From the NCBI RefSeq assembly GCF_001949145.1, contig NW_019091394.1, forward strand, positions 126,001-170,301: a stretch of DNA of 44,301 bases, read 5' to 3'. A model generated the notes under the pieces. It searched no databases, was not told the origin of the DNA, and worked only from the letters and a program-made list of their open reading frames with translations. Shown here in pieces: positions 22,898 to 35,400 of this stretch (positions within the stretch are counted from its first letter, which is position 1; each line of letters begins with the position of its first letter). Both the position numbers and the translations under genes were made by a program. The stretch comes from Acanthaster planci. Taxonomy: Eukaryota; Echinodermata; Asteroidea; Valvatida; Acanthasteridae.

Positions 22898-23427
22898 ATG
22901 GTGGCCCTGGAGACCATCGCCAATTGTCAATATTGACGTCAATATTTGCGACCAAATACACGACCCACTTTTCGGTCGTGAATATTTGGCGCCAGTATTC
23001 ACAACCAAATTCACGACTCTTTGTATCTCCGGTCGCAAATATTGCCGCGAAATTTTTCTAGAAAGCCGAGGTAGAGAGAGACGTTGCTCGGCTATAGACA
23101 CAGCAGTTGCTTTTTAACGATGTCCCCCCTGCGTTGTGCCAAAACTGCCCTGCCGAATAACGACTTGTGAGTTCAAGCTGGAAAAGTAGGTCATTGCGAG
23201 CACTTAATTTCCGCCTAGCTTGCTAGAAAAAAAATTGCGGCAATATTTGCGACCTGAGAGCGAATCGTGAACTTTTGCCGGGTCGTGATCATTGACGACA
23301 ATATTCGCGAGCGGAGAGCAAGTCATGAATATTGGCGTAATATTCGCGACAAAGAGCGGGCCGTAAATTTGTTTGCAAATATTGACGTCAATTTTGCCGA
23401 TCGGCGATGTCTCTCCAGGGCCACTAT
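22898..23427. mobile_element. 530-bp non-autonomous DNA transposon with long complex inverted ends
   Basis: The left end reads ATGGTGGCCCTGGAGACCAT, and the reverse complement of the right end reads ATAGTGGCCCTGGAGAGACA. Both continue into related TTGACGTCAATATTTGCGAC stretches. AGTTATT flanks the element (22890-22896 and 23428-23434); with one mismatch the duplication is 8 bp. The inverted arms extend over at least 150 bp each and are built from degenerate repeats of AATATTTGCGACC / GGTCGTGAATATT. No transposase frame is present. The superfamily is not clear; a 7-8 bp duplication would fit hAT-like or P-like elements. Confidence 0.75.
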
Positions 23428-24619
23428 AGTTATTACCTTAATTTCATTGTTTTTTCTTCTGCTAGCCCACTATGTGCATGTAGGCCTACATGAATTTTGC
23501 AGTACATAGTCGTGTTGACAGAAGTCCAGCTATATTATATTTTGTATTTGGCACACGTTGGCACAACTGGCAAAGATCTTGGTTTAAATAAAAATTTCAG
23601 CCCTCTACGGAGGCAACTGGTAATGTTTGTGCTTTTTGTAGTGTCATGCCCCTTTTGTAATTTAATACCAAATTATTGACATAGCAATATAGCAGCACAC
23701 TGAATTCGCTTCCACCTTTTCCTCTTTTCTTTTTCCCCCACAACCGAGAAAAAAAGTCACATTCCTTTGTCATTTGATTACTCCGTTGAAATAATTGATA
23801 TTCCTTTTACTTTTCTGTCGCGTTGGTTTCCGGTGCTTCCTTCCAACGGCCGTTTGCCGCGCCCTTTGATTTAGCTTCGAACTCTGAACCGCAGATAAAC
23901 GAGATGACAATAGTCGTCAGAAAGCAAGTTTTGCTCGTCAGTTGGGCAGGAATGTATCAGAGCAGCACTAATGTCACAAAATGGATTGGTTAAAGTTACC
24001 GACGGGGGGTACGTATGTAGAGGGGACTTGCCAACGACGATGAAACGGCCACAGAAGTGGCCGTCATTATTACGTCACAGACTCCCAGTGCTATGAAAAA
24101 TGCAACCCGGTCAATTGCCGACTTGGACCAAGTCTAATTTGGGGAATCCCCTTTCCACGCAACGCACCCAACATTATTTTGTTGCAATAAATTGCGGAAA
24201 ACAGTATTGTTCGTCCGGACTGGGTGGTGCGTTAAAAACTGAATAGTTTTCTCTGCCTGGGGACAAAAGCTCTCTCCTGGGGAGTACCAAACTTGCAAAA
24301 GCAGTGGTACATGTTGCTGATTCAGGTGAGTTTATGGCTTTATCCGATAAGTTTGATAGGCAAATAATGTAGTATGTACCGAAAACCGAGTCCTTCCTTG
24401 CCAGCGGCATCATGATTGGCACACATTCTCAACTTTTTGCCAAGATTGGTAAGATGGATTTCCTGTTTTTCAGCAGCATCCCCCTGAATGACTCCCAAAG
24501 CTTGAAGTTCAATCGTGTAAAAGGTTGTAAGACTTTACTGAGGCTGCAAAGTTAATTTTGGGCTAAGTCAAAAATTGAGTGAAACATAAATGTAAGTTAA
24601 AGTAGAGCCGTAGTAGGCC

Positions 24620-24687
24620 TACTCCTCTTTTTCAAATTTTGTATTGGATCATGACCGGTCCAGTACAAAATTCGAAAAAGAAGAGTA
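24620..24687. repeat. 29-bp inverted repeat with 10-nt loop (hairpin)
   Basis: The arms 24620-24648 and 24659-24687 are complementary at 26 of 29 positions. The left arm starts TACTCCTCTTTTTCAAATTT and the right arm ends GAAAAAGAAGAGTA; the loop is TCATGACCGG. The structure could be a tiny palindromic transposon or a transcribed hairpin of pre-miRNA size. I cannot tell which from sequence. Confidence 0.7.
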
Positions 24688-25289
24688 CAAACCCTCAGTA
24701 AGCTACATAAGCTGCGTAGCTCAACGGTTCAATTCGCACCCAGAGCCAATTACATGTACGGCCCATTTGCACGGATCGATATCTGTATCATATACCTTGT
24801 TACAGTTAATGCTGCTGAGTGATTTTGTATGGGAAGCAAAGCACTATTGGAATTCAAAAGGTTTGATGTAGGGCAATCCCTGACTATGTCTTCAAAATTC
24901 TTTATTGTAGTATTTATGATAAAGACTTTAGACCATTATCCGGGAGAATAAGGTGAAAATGTTTGAAAGAATTTTGCGTCCTGACATCACTTTTTGCCGT
25001 ATAATATATCATATATATCATATCGCTACTCCAGTTAGACAAGCATATGTTTTAAACTGAATCCGAGTCTGACAAGCATTTTCATTGGATGAGTATTTTA
25101 CCATGATCCATATTCACACATGAACTGGTAATGATAGCTGTAAATGAGCTCATTGCGTAATAAGAGAAAGAGCATGACCATCATTGTAAACTGAGATTGC
25201 CGGTTCAATACCAACTGCTGCTATTTTTTTGCATCTGCTCAGTACTCTGCAAATGCATCCAATCGTTGACTATCATGCACGTGCTAAAG

Positions 25290-25640
25290 TGTAACAAGCC
25301 TATTTCTGCCTGGGTTCCCTATACCCGGCACTCCTTCCAGCACTCCAACACCAACTAACATGCACCAGTGAGCAGCCACAGAAGCTCTCAGTAGGCCTAC
25401 AGTTCCCACCTCCACGCCCCAGTACCCAGATAGCTTGGATCCCAATTCCCACCCCTCAGTGATCACCCACAGCATAAAACCAGCAGCATCAGTCCTGAAG
25501 ATGGACAGAGCACTCACCATCTGAAACGTCGAGTAACCGGTTCTTTTCAGAACCACACACACTGAAAAGAGATATTTTCTGCATGGTGTATCCGCAAACC
25601 CCTCTACCTTATCGTATTCCCCCATGCAAACCTTCAAGAG
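25290..25640. repeat. probable retroelement-derived fragment with overlapping hairpins
   Basis: The stretch contains CCTGAAGATGGACAGAGCAC, then CTGAAACGTCGAG, a pattern (CCTGAAGATGG...GAAACGTCG) common near the ends of invertebrate retroelements. It is followed by GGTTCT-TTTC-AGAACC (25539-25554), a 6-bp hairpin, and by CTTTTCAG/CTGAAAAG (25543-25550 and 25562-25569), which would compete with it. No enzyme is encoded. The family (perhaps Penelope-like) is a guess. Confidence 0.35.
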
Positions 25641-26425
25641 CTACTTTACTTCTGCCTGGTAAAGCAGCAAAATCATCCTTCATTGCTTTTAAATTAACTT
25701 TAAATTAAATTGTGGGATATTCTTCTTTTTGCAATCCGTGGATCTGCTCTTTTTTTTTTCAAGGGAGATAAATTTGAAATTGCCGTTGGGTTTGAATTCA
25801 ATCTCGCCAATACAAATTTGCAACAATAATTTGAACATGGAACCAAATGGAGAAATTGTAGAGTGACATTTCTGATTCCTTCCAAAGCTCTCTCTAAGCT
25901 TGCATATGCCATGCCATATTGGTAAAAAAAGCAAAAGCATATCAGTTCTGATTCACAATCAACTATACAGTTCCTCTCAGATTTTTTTAAATTCTTTTTT
26001 GAGAAAGTGATGTCAATTCTCCATAGACTTTGACAAAAGAGTGGCATTATGATAGAACATTTCTCTTAGGCTTACTTTTTTCATCCAGGCTAAAGATTCT
26101 ACTAATTTTATTAGAATTAAAAAAAAACTGTAATATAAGTCTTTCAAGATGACAAAAACCTTAAAGAGACAGAAGCTTAGCCCTAACAGTCCCAAATCCT
26201 CCAATTTTAATACGATTTCACATACACCCTAGGGGGGTAGGGTTAATGTATCCTAAACTATTAAAGCTGTAAACTGTACCAGCTTGGCACTATGTTTTTG
26301 TTTACAACTTTTTTTATTCTCGTTTAAATTGATGCTTTTTGCTTTTGGCAATCATAAAATACCTTTCACCCGATTGTCAGTGGATTTTATATCTTAAGAA
26401 TGGTTATCCATCTTTAGCATTGATC

Positions 26426-29400
26426 ATGGCTGAGGGAAGAAAGACAGCCCATTTCAAGAGAGGAGATAGCAAGAGTTCAGGAAAGTCATCTGCTGAAAAT
26501 GAACTGAAGCTGTGTTCGGCTTATCTGTACCGAAAAGAGGGTTGTAACCGGGGAGATGACTGTAACTTCCTCCACATCTGCCGGTAAGCCATGAGCTCCA
26601 TGAATGAAAGCTCCCACTCTCTGATGGCAAAAACATGTGCCATTGCATTTGTTGCCTGGTGTCGTATCAAAATCCCCTGTCTGCATTCAGATGGACGTGA
26701 ACCAAGCTCTACGTCACACTGCGCAAACTATAGTGCATACGTGGCATGTTACTCTGAAGGACATTATAGCTGAAGGTAGTAGAACGCCCTCTGTTGTTAA
26801 TGCATTAAGTCCATTCAGTGTCAAGTGAAAACCTGGCTCACCTGTGCTTCTGACAAATGCAGTTTTTTCCTCATTTGTCCATCCTCAAATTTACAAGGCA
26901 AGATTTATCACTGTACAATTATATTGTACACTTGTATTTCCAAAAAAGACTGCAATATTCGAGTAGGTTGGATGTCCTGTTCCATGTGTTATCTCTTATT
27001 TTTTTGTTCTATTTGCATGACAGGGGCTACATACTGCAGTCGTGCAAAGCTAGTGGGCATGCCTGCAAATTTTCCCACGATCTTAGTTGCAGACAACCGC
27101 AGGCTCTCTTTCGGAGACAGTTCGGGATCAAGCACCTGAATGGGAAATCTCTACACGAGTTCAGGGAGCTCTTTGCCGCAGCCCTGCAAAGTCCCTCCGT
27201 CACTGGCTCAGGCCAGCAGAGCAGCTGCGGAGAAGAGGAAACCGGGAAGCACCACCGGCAAAAGTTGAGGAAGTTTCTCTGGAAATTAGGTGATATCCGT
27301 GATGCCAAGTCATTAGATAGACGGTCAGACTTTGAAGGATGCAGTGATGGTGATTATGATGAAGGCAGCAGAGACAACTTGAAAGGGAAGAAGGAGCCAC
27401 CAAAATGGCCAGCAGCCAAGCAACCCCAGACTGAGAAGGAAAAACAACCGACAAAAATCTGCTCCTTCTATGTCCGAGGAAACTGCAAGTTTGCCTCTCA
27501 CCCCGGGTTCAGGCACTGCTCCAGTCCCTTCCAATGGCAGATTTTTGACGGCCAACAGCATGACTGGCTGGACCTCACAAGGCAGGCAAATGATGCCATA
27601 GAGGAAAAGTTCTGTAATGTCAACAACACACAGTTTAGAGAACCCATTATGGCATGGTGAGACTCCAACTTTAGCAGTCATTTTGACCTCAGCCGAAGTA
27701 CCCATTCGTAGGCATAGTGTATTTGAACACATTAACAGTGCACAGTGCTCATATAAAAAAGGTGCTTTGTACATGACATAGAGTATGAACCAAACCATTT
27801 AAATCTAACAAATGAAACAGGACTGAGTCATGTTAAGATAGTTTCAAGGTGGACCGCGTACCGTAGAGAGATTCTTTCACAATGCTGTGTCTTGCTTCTC
27901 AAAACTTAAAGTTGGACATGTATGGTGTACCTAGGTTAGGCAGATGTTCTACTGTGCCTGAATGACTTAAGTTCTTAAGTTCAATTCGCAGTTTTGTATA
28001 GACACTTACTCAGAGTTACTCATTTATGCAGTTCTGGGGAGAGCATCGACGGTAGTTTCTACCGAGCAACAATAACGTTTGGTGTGGAATCCTTCAGCGT
28101 TAGTAATGAAAAGAGTGGCAGAGTCTTGGATATGCGACGTCTTTCCACAGTGTCAGAGGCGCAACCTGGGCGTCCAAATAGTGGTCACAGCACTCAGTGG
28201 ATATGGTATTGGCAATATGACAACCAGACCTGGATGCAGTTCCTGGTATGTGCTCTCTTTCTCATGAAAAACAGTAGCCTAAGCAAAAGGCCGTGAAAGG
28301 AATGGATTGCTTTGGGGAACAAGGGTCTTCTGTGATCTTTTTATTCATCTATATCTGAGACAGTCAAGCCACTCTTATTGTTTGAAAGCCTGTCAAAATG
28401 GTTGGTCTAAAACGTTGCTGAAGCTCTAGCTTGTGGATGGCACACACCAAAGCCTGGCTAAAGGTGTGTGTGTGAAGTAAAACTGGTGCAAAGAATTGTA
28501 GAAATGTTTATCTTTTCAACTGCTTTTGACTTTGTAACTCAAGTAAGGTAATTTATGAATTGTAATAGATATGTGTTTGGCCGGTCTTAACTGTGAAAAA
28601 CCTGCTCAGGAGAATGGACACCAATGATGTCTCTTGACTGTGGTTATACACCGCAGGTGCAAATGGGTAGGTTGGAAAGCCCCCCCCCTGCTTTTTGAAG
28701 GTTACAATTCTAAAAATCACTACATTTTTTCATCAATTTGCATATGATGAATTTCTCATTTTAGAAACCCGAGGATACTTCCCCCTTGACGAGCAGTACT
28801 GCAATTGAAAGGAAGTTTTTGAGTTTTATGAACCATAAAGGACCCTGCCAACTTGACGTCACCACAAGGCTGGGGGAATCCAAGCTTGATTTCTCCCAAA
28901 TGACACTGAGGAGTCCAGAGTCAGGCTACACTCACCCGTTGGCACGGAGACCCAAGTGGCAACCAACATCAGAAGAAAAATCACTCCGTGGCCAGAGGTA
29001 TTTGGCCAGACGTCATAACTGTTTAACTTTCTGAGGGTGTGCTGTAGTTTCCTACGGTGCTGTAAAAAAAATTACATTATCTTTCCTCATCCAAAGAGTT
29101 ATTTTAGTTCTGCTAGCCGTACCATTTATGAAATCCAAAACTTGGTCCAGTCATAATGAATTCCTTGGCACAATGTGTAAAAAAATGCCTTATAATTTTC
29201 TTGTCTGTTTATCCCATTTTTAATCATATTTAAAGCGATCCTAGAGGCAGTAAAGATAAGCAGTTGCCAGCAACTTCCCAGCAGACAGAACGGACAGAAG
29301 CAGTGACCCCAAAGAAATCGAAAGTTGGTGAACTAGTAGAGTCTGAGGAAAGCATCATGAGGCAAAAGTCAGGTGACAAAGCTGTCCAAAGGAAGACCAC

Positions 29401-32400
29401 AGACTCCTCAGACTCATCCGCTGCCTCCTCTGGAACTCCGAAGACCAAGGCTACGCATACACGGTCAATTCTAGGTGACACAGCAGACAAAGGAGAGAAG
29501 AGACCACAGCGAGAAATGGCATCGGCAGAAGCATCCAATTCCACTTTAATGGCCACTTCATCGCAACAGGCTAAACCTGGTGGAGACGCTGAAAGTATTC
29601 CTCAGATTTGCATCCATTTCTTACATGGAAGCTGTACGTTTTCTGAGCAAGACCACCAGCAATATAGGCACTTTCCACACCCCTTCCAGTGGCAGATTCT
29701 GGATGGAATGAAAAGGGTTTGGCTTACTCTCACAGAACAGGCCAACCTGAAACTTGAAAAGCACTACTGCGACATTAAAAATAGAGCATACACTGGGACC
29801 TTGCTTGCATAGTGAGTGTATTTCATCATTAAACGTTCAGCTTATTACAGGACTGTACTTCCTTGAAGTACATGTGGAATTAATTGCTTTAAGAAATGAG
29901 GGACACTTACCTGTGTGCAAGCTTTAGGTTACAGGACCACATGAATTGGGTTGAATGTCATGTAAGTGTGTTTAACAATTTTTTTTTTTCATTTTGTTTG
30001 CTTTCTAATTTCGTGCAGTTCTGGTGAAAGTGAGAAGTTTGTTGTCAAAGTACAGTTTGCAAGCATCGTGTTTGGCACTGATACCTTCATTATCCATGAC
30101 CAGGCTTGGCAGTTTACAGAAGCGAGGCGTCTCTCTACGATGTCCCATGTCCAGGCTAATGGATGGAGGAAGGTTTATGGCACTCACTGGATGTGGTATT
30201 GGCAGAATAATATTGCTGGGAAGTGGTTTGTTTTCACCGAGGAGGTAAAAAGTAAACCTGAGTCAAACCTGTACAGTGAGAGCAAAATCCAAGCCTGAAG
30301 TAGGACTCCCCTCCAAAAAATGAAAAAAAAAATTATTCAGCACGTAAATGACACAAATGATGAAGACTTCATCTTTAGAGAATGTCTAGTAATTTGGAAT
30401 GGTCAAAACATTCCATTCGGATGCCTTTCTCTCACTCCTGAATGGGTGGCCATTCCACCAGAAATACAGCATTCCTATCGGCTGCCTCAGAATGGTCTAT
30501 GCACAGAGCAGACTGTTCCTTTGTGTGTAAATGTTCTGATGGGAAGCTGGACTTCCAGTGGAAATGGTTTGAGATGCTCCCTTGAAAATATGATGTCACA
30601 GGCATTGCTAATGGGGTGGGGGGGGATGTTCCACCCCCAGTAGCTAGTTTTTTCAGCAAAATCATGTTGGTGTTGGTAAGAATGGAGAAGAAAGGGGGAA
30701 AGCCATCTAAATGTCAGGTTGGGGAATCAGGTTCCCATTATACTTGTGAAATTTACTGACAATTGGAAGATAGATCTCATGATGACAACCCCAATGTAAA
30801 AATGGTCTGGTGACGCCTGTGTACCACGTAATTTAACCTTTTATATTTGACTGTTTATATTGCTTTCTACAGAACCCAGAGTCTGACAAGGATAGCTCCT
30901 TAACCACGAGTGCCATGATTGAAAAGAGATACCTGAAATTTAAACGCAAACAAGGGCCATCTTGCATAGATGTCATGACCATTCAAGGTGAGTGGAAGTT
31001 AGACTTCAGCAAGATGAAGCAGACACAGTCCGTCAAAGGATCAGAGATGTTCATACAGCTGGTGGCACGAAGGCCCAAGTGGAACCCTCATGTGGAGCAG
31101 CAAGATCCCAGCAAGGAGCAAAGGTAGGCGGTACTCAACTGTCTTTGAGGAACTGTCCGTTTTGACCCATTGAACTTTCCGACAGGCCAATGCTGTAGTG
31201 AATATTTTTTTTATTCCATTTTCACCTCCACCACTGTGCAGTGTTCCTGTTGACGCATCCATCGGCAAGACTTCTGGGGGCTCCAAGGCCAAAAAAACGC
31301 AACCAGCTGTGGTGCAAAAGATGGGTCAAAAGCCAGACACCTCTGTTCCACAACTTACCAAGGGCTTGGATGAAGAACTAAGACAGCTCATGATATCTCA
31401 AGTAGGAGAACTACAGATGCATACCAAATCATCAGACCAGAGCCCTAATGCCCCCAGCAATAGGGTCAAGTCCACAGATACCTCAGATTTTGCAGATCTG
31501 GAGACCTTAGAGAAATTGGTGAAATCTCAACAAAGATTTATTGAGAAATTGAAATCACAAAAAGATTTTCAAACTAGCAAACCTGAAGAGGGATTTCCAA
31601 CTCTTAAGGTGCCAGCAGTATTAGCAGATATCCAGAGTCCAAATGATGTTGCCATCCCCAAAGAACCAAGTGCTCAAACCATTCATCGGCAGGATGACCG
31701 GGATGAACCAGAGCCTCAAGAAAGCTCGTCTCAACGGAGGCCAAGTGACCCAGCTGTTAGGCCCAAGGCCAGAAACCCTTCCCGCTCTTCCAAGGTACTT
31801 CAACCATCCTCCTCTTCCAACACCACTGCATCAGCCTCTCAAGACAACCAAGTAGCTCGTCACCTAAAGCAGAGGGAATTCACCTACATCTGCCCATACT
31901 TTCTACGAGGCAGGTGTATTTACGAGGATGACAAATACAACCACAAGCGGCATTTCCGGACCCCCTACCAGTGGCAGTTCCTTGACACAACATTGCCAGG
32001 AGCCGACTGGGAGAACATTCCCTCTGCTGAGAATGATCGTGTTGAGAGGTCATTTTGTAATGTAAACTTTGAAACCCATGAATGTAACAGGTATGCTCAT
32101 TTCTTGCAGCGTTTTAAACTTGGAAAGTGGTTTAGATGTACTGGGCGATTTCATAAGTTAGTAGCGTGTCCATGGATGCACAGTATAGATCAAAGATGTG
32201 AATATCTTAACATGGTGGTTTTGTAAAATCAATTTCATGTATAGGTTGGGAAACAAAAAGGAATTTGAACAACAATCGACCTACCACCGTGTGCAAGTTA
32301 GTCATGCCCCTTAGATAACCCTGTTTCAAGATTCCGTACGTCCTTCGTCCATTTTTGTATTTCATCTATAAGTTGGACAATACTTCATTGACGGAATTCT

Positions 32401-35400
32401 ATTCAGTCAATTCCACAAGGAAGCCTTACTTTTGCATGTGATTTAATGCAAACTTTCTCTTCTGTGTCCATGGGTGTCAGTCGGTGGAGGATGGGGGACA
32501 GCCCCTCCCCCACTTTCTAAAGTCAGGGGGGATATTATTTGTCCCCTCCACTTTTTTTCTGAACCCTAAATAAAAAATGTAGGGGTGTAGGCCTACATTT
32601 GAATTATATTTCAGATGAAAATTACTTGAAAAATGAAATACATTTTGCAAGAGTGTTGGCTCAAATAATTAGTTCAAGTGGTCAGAAATTGCCTTAGATC
32701 ACACAGCAAAACATCTAGAATCAAAAATTTTCTGAGGCCCGTAAGCATGCCCAGACCCCATGCTGTTAGGATTTTGCACTTCATGCTTGTTTTATTTCAG
32801 GTTATGCCCCGTCCTCACTTTCGAAAAGCAATTGACGCCCATTTCAGCTGCTTATGCATATTTATGTACTGATATGTGTGTACTGTTACTTGCCTATCAC
32901 TGGTTTACATCTAGAGACCCATTCAACAGTTTTATTCTCCCACAGTGATGCACCTGGTCCAGTACTGTACGTCTATTTTGATGAAAATCAAATGCATGGA
33001 TCTACAGTGGATATTCATCTCCGTCGCTTGTCTACCTCATCAAGCGTCTTAAAAACCAACTGGGAAAAGGCATTTTGTACTGAGTGGACCTGGTACTGGC
33101 TTGACGAGAGACATAAATGGATTGTCTATTCCGGACAGGTTTTTACGATGTCACTTGTATTTTATTTCTGAGTATTTTTTACAGATTACATTGCTTAATG
33201 TAGTCTTCCAAGTCTGATGGCATTCAAGACTGTAGGAAAGGGTTCTTTTGCTATGTAGTGATGGCTTTAATTATGGGAGACTGTATGTAGGTTGATTTGA
33301 TTGGAAGACAAAGTGCCATGGCAAACATCAATACATTTCAGATGATTCCAGGAGTGATGACCATGATTCTAATCCTGTTGATCGGGGGTAATATTGCACT
33401 GCGTGAGAAGAAGCTATACTTGCTGATTTCTTGAAGTTGTTTTTCACCTGAGTATGATCCTGAAAAGCCCTTTTTTGTTCCATTTGTTTCCCACAGAATG
33501 CCAAAGGCATTCAGGCAGGCATCGACAGTGCCACCATTGAGCAGAAATTTGTGGACTACCAGAGCAAAGATGGGGAGCCCGTCATTGAATTCACAGCCGG
33601 TGGTCAACGGTACACACTGGACTTTGATGCAATGGAGCAGACCAACGTCCACTATCTTACCTGCAGAAAAGTTCGGCGGAGACCCAAGTTTGTTGCCATG
33701 GAAGAACGTAAGCGATTGGCAAAGTAAGTGGTGTTGTTTTTATAGTTGTAGCTGTTTAAAATGAGTAGCAACAGTGACAGAACAATTTTTGCAGTTTGGA
33801 GGCTATTAATAGACTGGCCTATCATACACAGCCTGGAGGACCTGCCAAAAGTGGTAGGCCGTGTCCCACCACTGCCCCCCCCCCCGCATTACAGTAGTCA
33901 CAAATATTTTAATCATCACCTGCAAAGTTCTGATGGCATTTCAGTTGAGATTTGATATGAACATGTCTAAAATGAGACTAAGTTGAAATTAAAAACCATT
34001 TGGTATGTTTGTATTTGTTGATATGATTATTCATCTGATGCAATGATGAAATCTACAGAGAGCTCTCTCAAGCCCAGTCAGCTACTGTTGCCGTGCCAAC
34101 AACGTGGGATAATCGGGGCACACAGACAGAAGTGAAACTGGTCAAGCTGACCAACTATACCAGCCCAGAATACACTGCCATCACCAATTTGTTCCGGGAC
34201 ACAATGGATGACAGAGGATCTATCATCTCCATCAAGAGGATACAGAACTTGGAATTGTGGGAGGATTTTACAAGGTGAATCTCTTTCCTTAGAGGTCCTG
34301 CCAGGTTGACAATGGAGTAATCCAAATGAAAGTTTTAAAACAGTCTATATTACCATTTATTACGTGGGAAAAGCAGAACCTAATACGTTATTTCACACAT
34401 GACGACACAACCATGCTGAAGGAAGAACCACATTTATTGAATGCAAAACTACAAAAACTAATCTGGAAATAATAAATGTTGAACTTGTATTAAGGGTTTT
34501 GGTGGTTAACTATTCAAGACTTGGAATCTTTTTGTCATTTTTATACTTTGCTGAGACAATATGTGTATTTGTAATTAACATGCCAAGCCAGTTGTGATAG
34601 GTACTCCATCTTTAAGTATTGAAGATATTATTAGAAGTGTGATCATGTTTCTTTTTCTAGATTTTTGCTGTTGGTTTATAACAAATGATTATCTGACTTC
34701 AGGTGTTCAAATAAAGCAACAGTTAAATTTGACATGAAATGTTTGACCTTTGACATCATCATACGCATTAGTACACATGCTATTTGTCCTCATTTGTTTA
34801 CTTATTCATTTAATTCCAGACTGGGTGACCGAATGAAAAAGAAGAACAGGGGCAAATCTGTCTTAACCAAGCAGCTGTTTCATGGAACTATCTCTGAGAA
34901 ACATGCCACTACTATTTGCAATCAGAACTTCGACTGGCGACTCTGCGGAAGCAACGTTGGGACGCTGTACGGCAAAGGCAGCTACTTCGCCCGAGATGCC
35001 AAGTTTGCTCATAGCTACACTCGAGCTGACGAACTCGATCAACGTTACATGTTCGTAGTCCAAGTTCTGGTTGGCACCTACTCCGCAGGCAAATCAGAAT
35101 ACACAAGACCACCCCCAAGGGACCCTTCGAAGCCTCTAGGAGATCTTTATGATTCCTGCGTCAACGATACGTCAGATCCCACAATATATGTCATCTTTGA
35201 GAAACCCCAGGTGTACCCTGAATATCTGATCAAATATAAGGAGAAGTCCCACCACAGAACGGCATCAACAGCTTTCGCTACCAAATACCCAAGTAGAGTT
35301 GCTACTTCTACCACTGCCCAATTGCCACATGTAAGTGCCCGCACTTCTGCCAGTTACGCAACCCCAAGTCAATACACTACGTCTGGTGTCAGCTACCAAA

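Larger units (their letters stand above)
20528..26425. other. intergenic region between GPCR 2 and the PARP gene
   Basis: No gene of known family is seen. The stretch holds a poly(A) signal (20906), a 530-bp inverted-repeat transposon (22898-23427), an inverted repeat that could fold into a hairpin (24620-24687), a probable retroelement fragment (25290-25640) and several copies of the palindrome GTAGGCCTAC. The frame at 22191-22466 on - and the other short frames have no visible family features. The part just before 26426 is the 5' UTR or promoter of the PARP gene. Confidence 0.5.

Noticed and set aside
25495-25530. Hammerhead ribozyme-like motif (CTGAAGA...GAAACGTC)
   Set aside because: The core bases are present, but the only good helix (GATGG/CCATC) uses the core GA, and three extra bases precede GAAA. 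A working hammerhead fold is not supported.
30320-30643. 107-codon frame inside PARP intron 6
   Set aside because: Splice sites at 30244 and 30873 join matching phases as in the other two modules, and the frame resembles no PARP segment.
32480-32600. GC-rich stretch with runs of C and G in PARP intron 8
   Set aside because: Looks like part of a dispersed repeat or a low-complexity tract, but no ends or structure could be defined.
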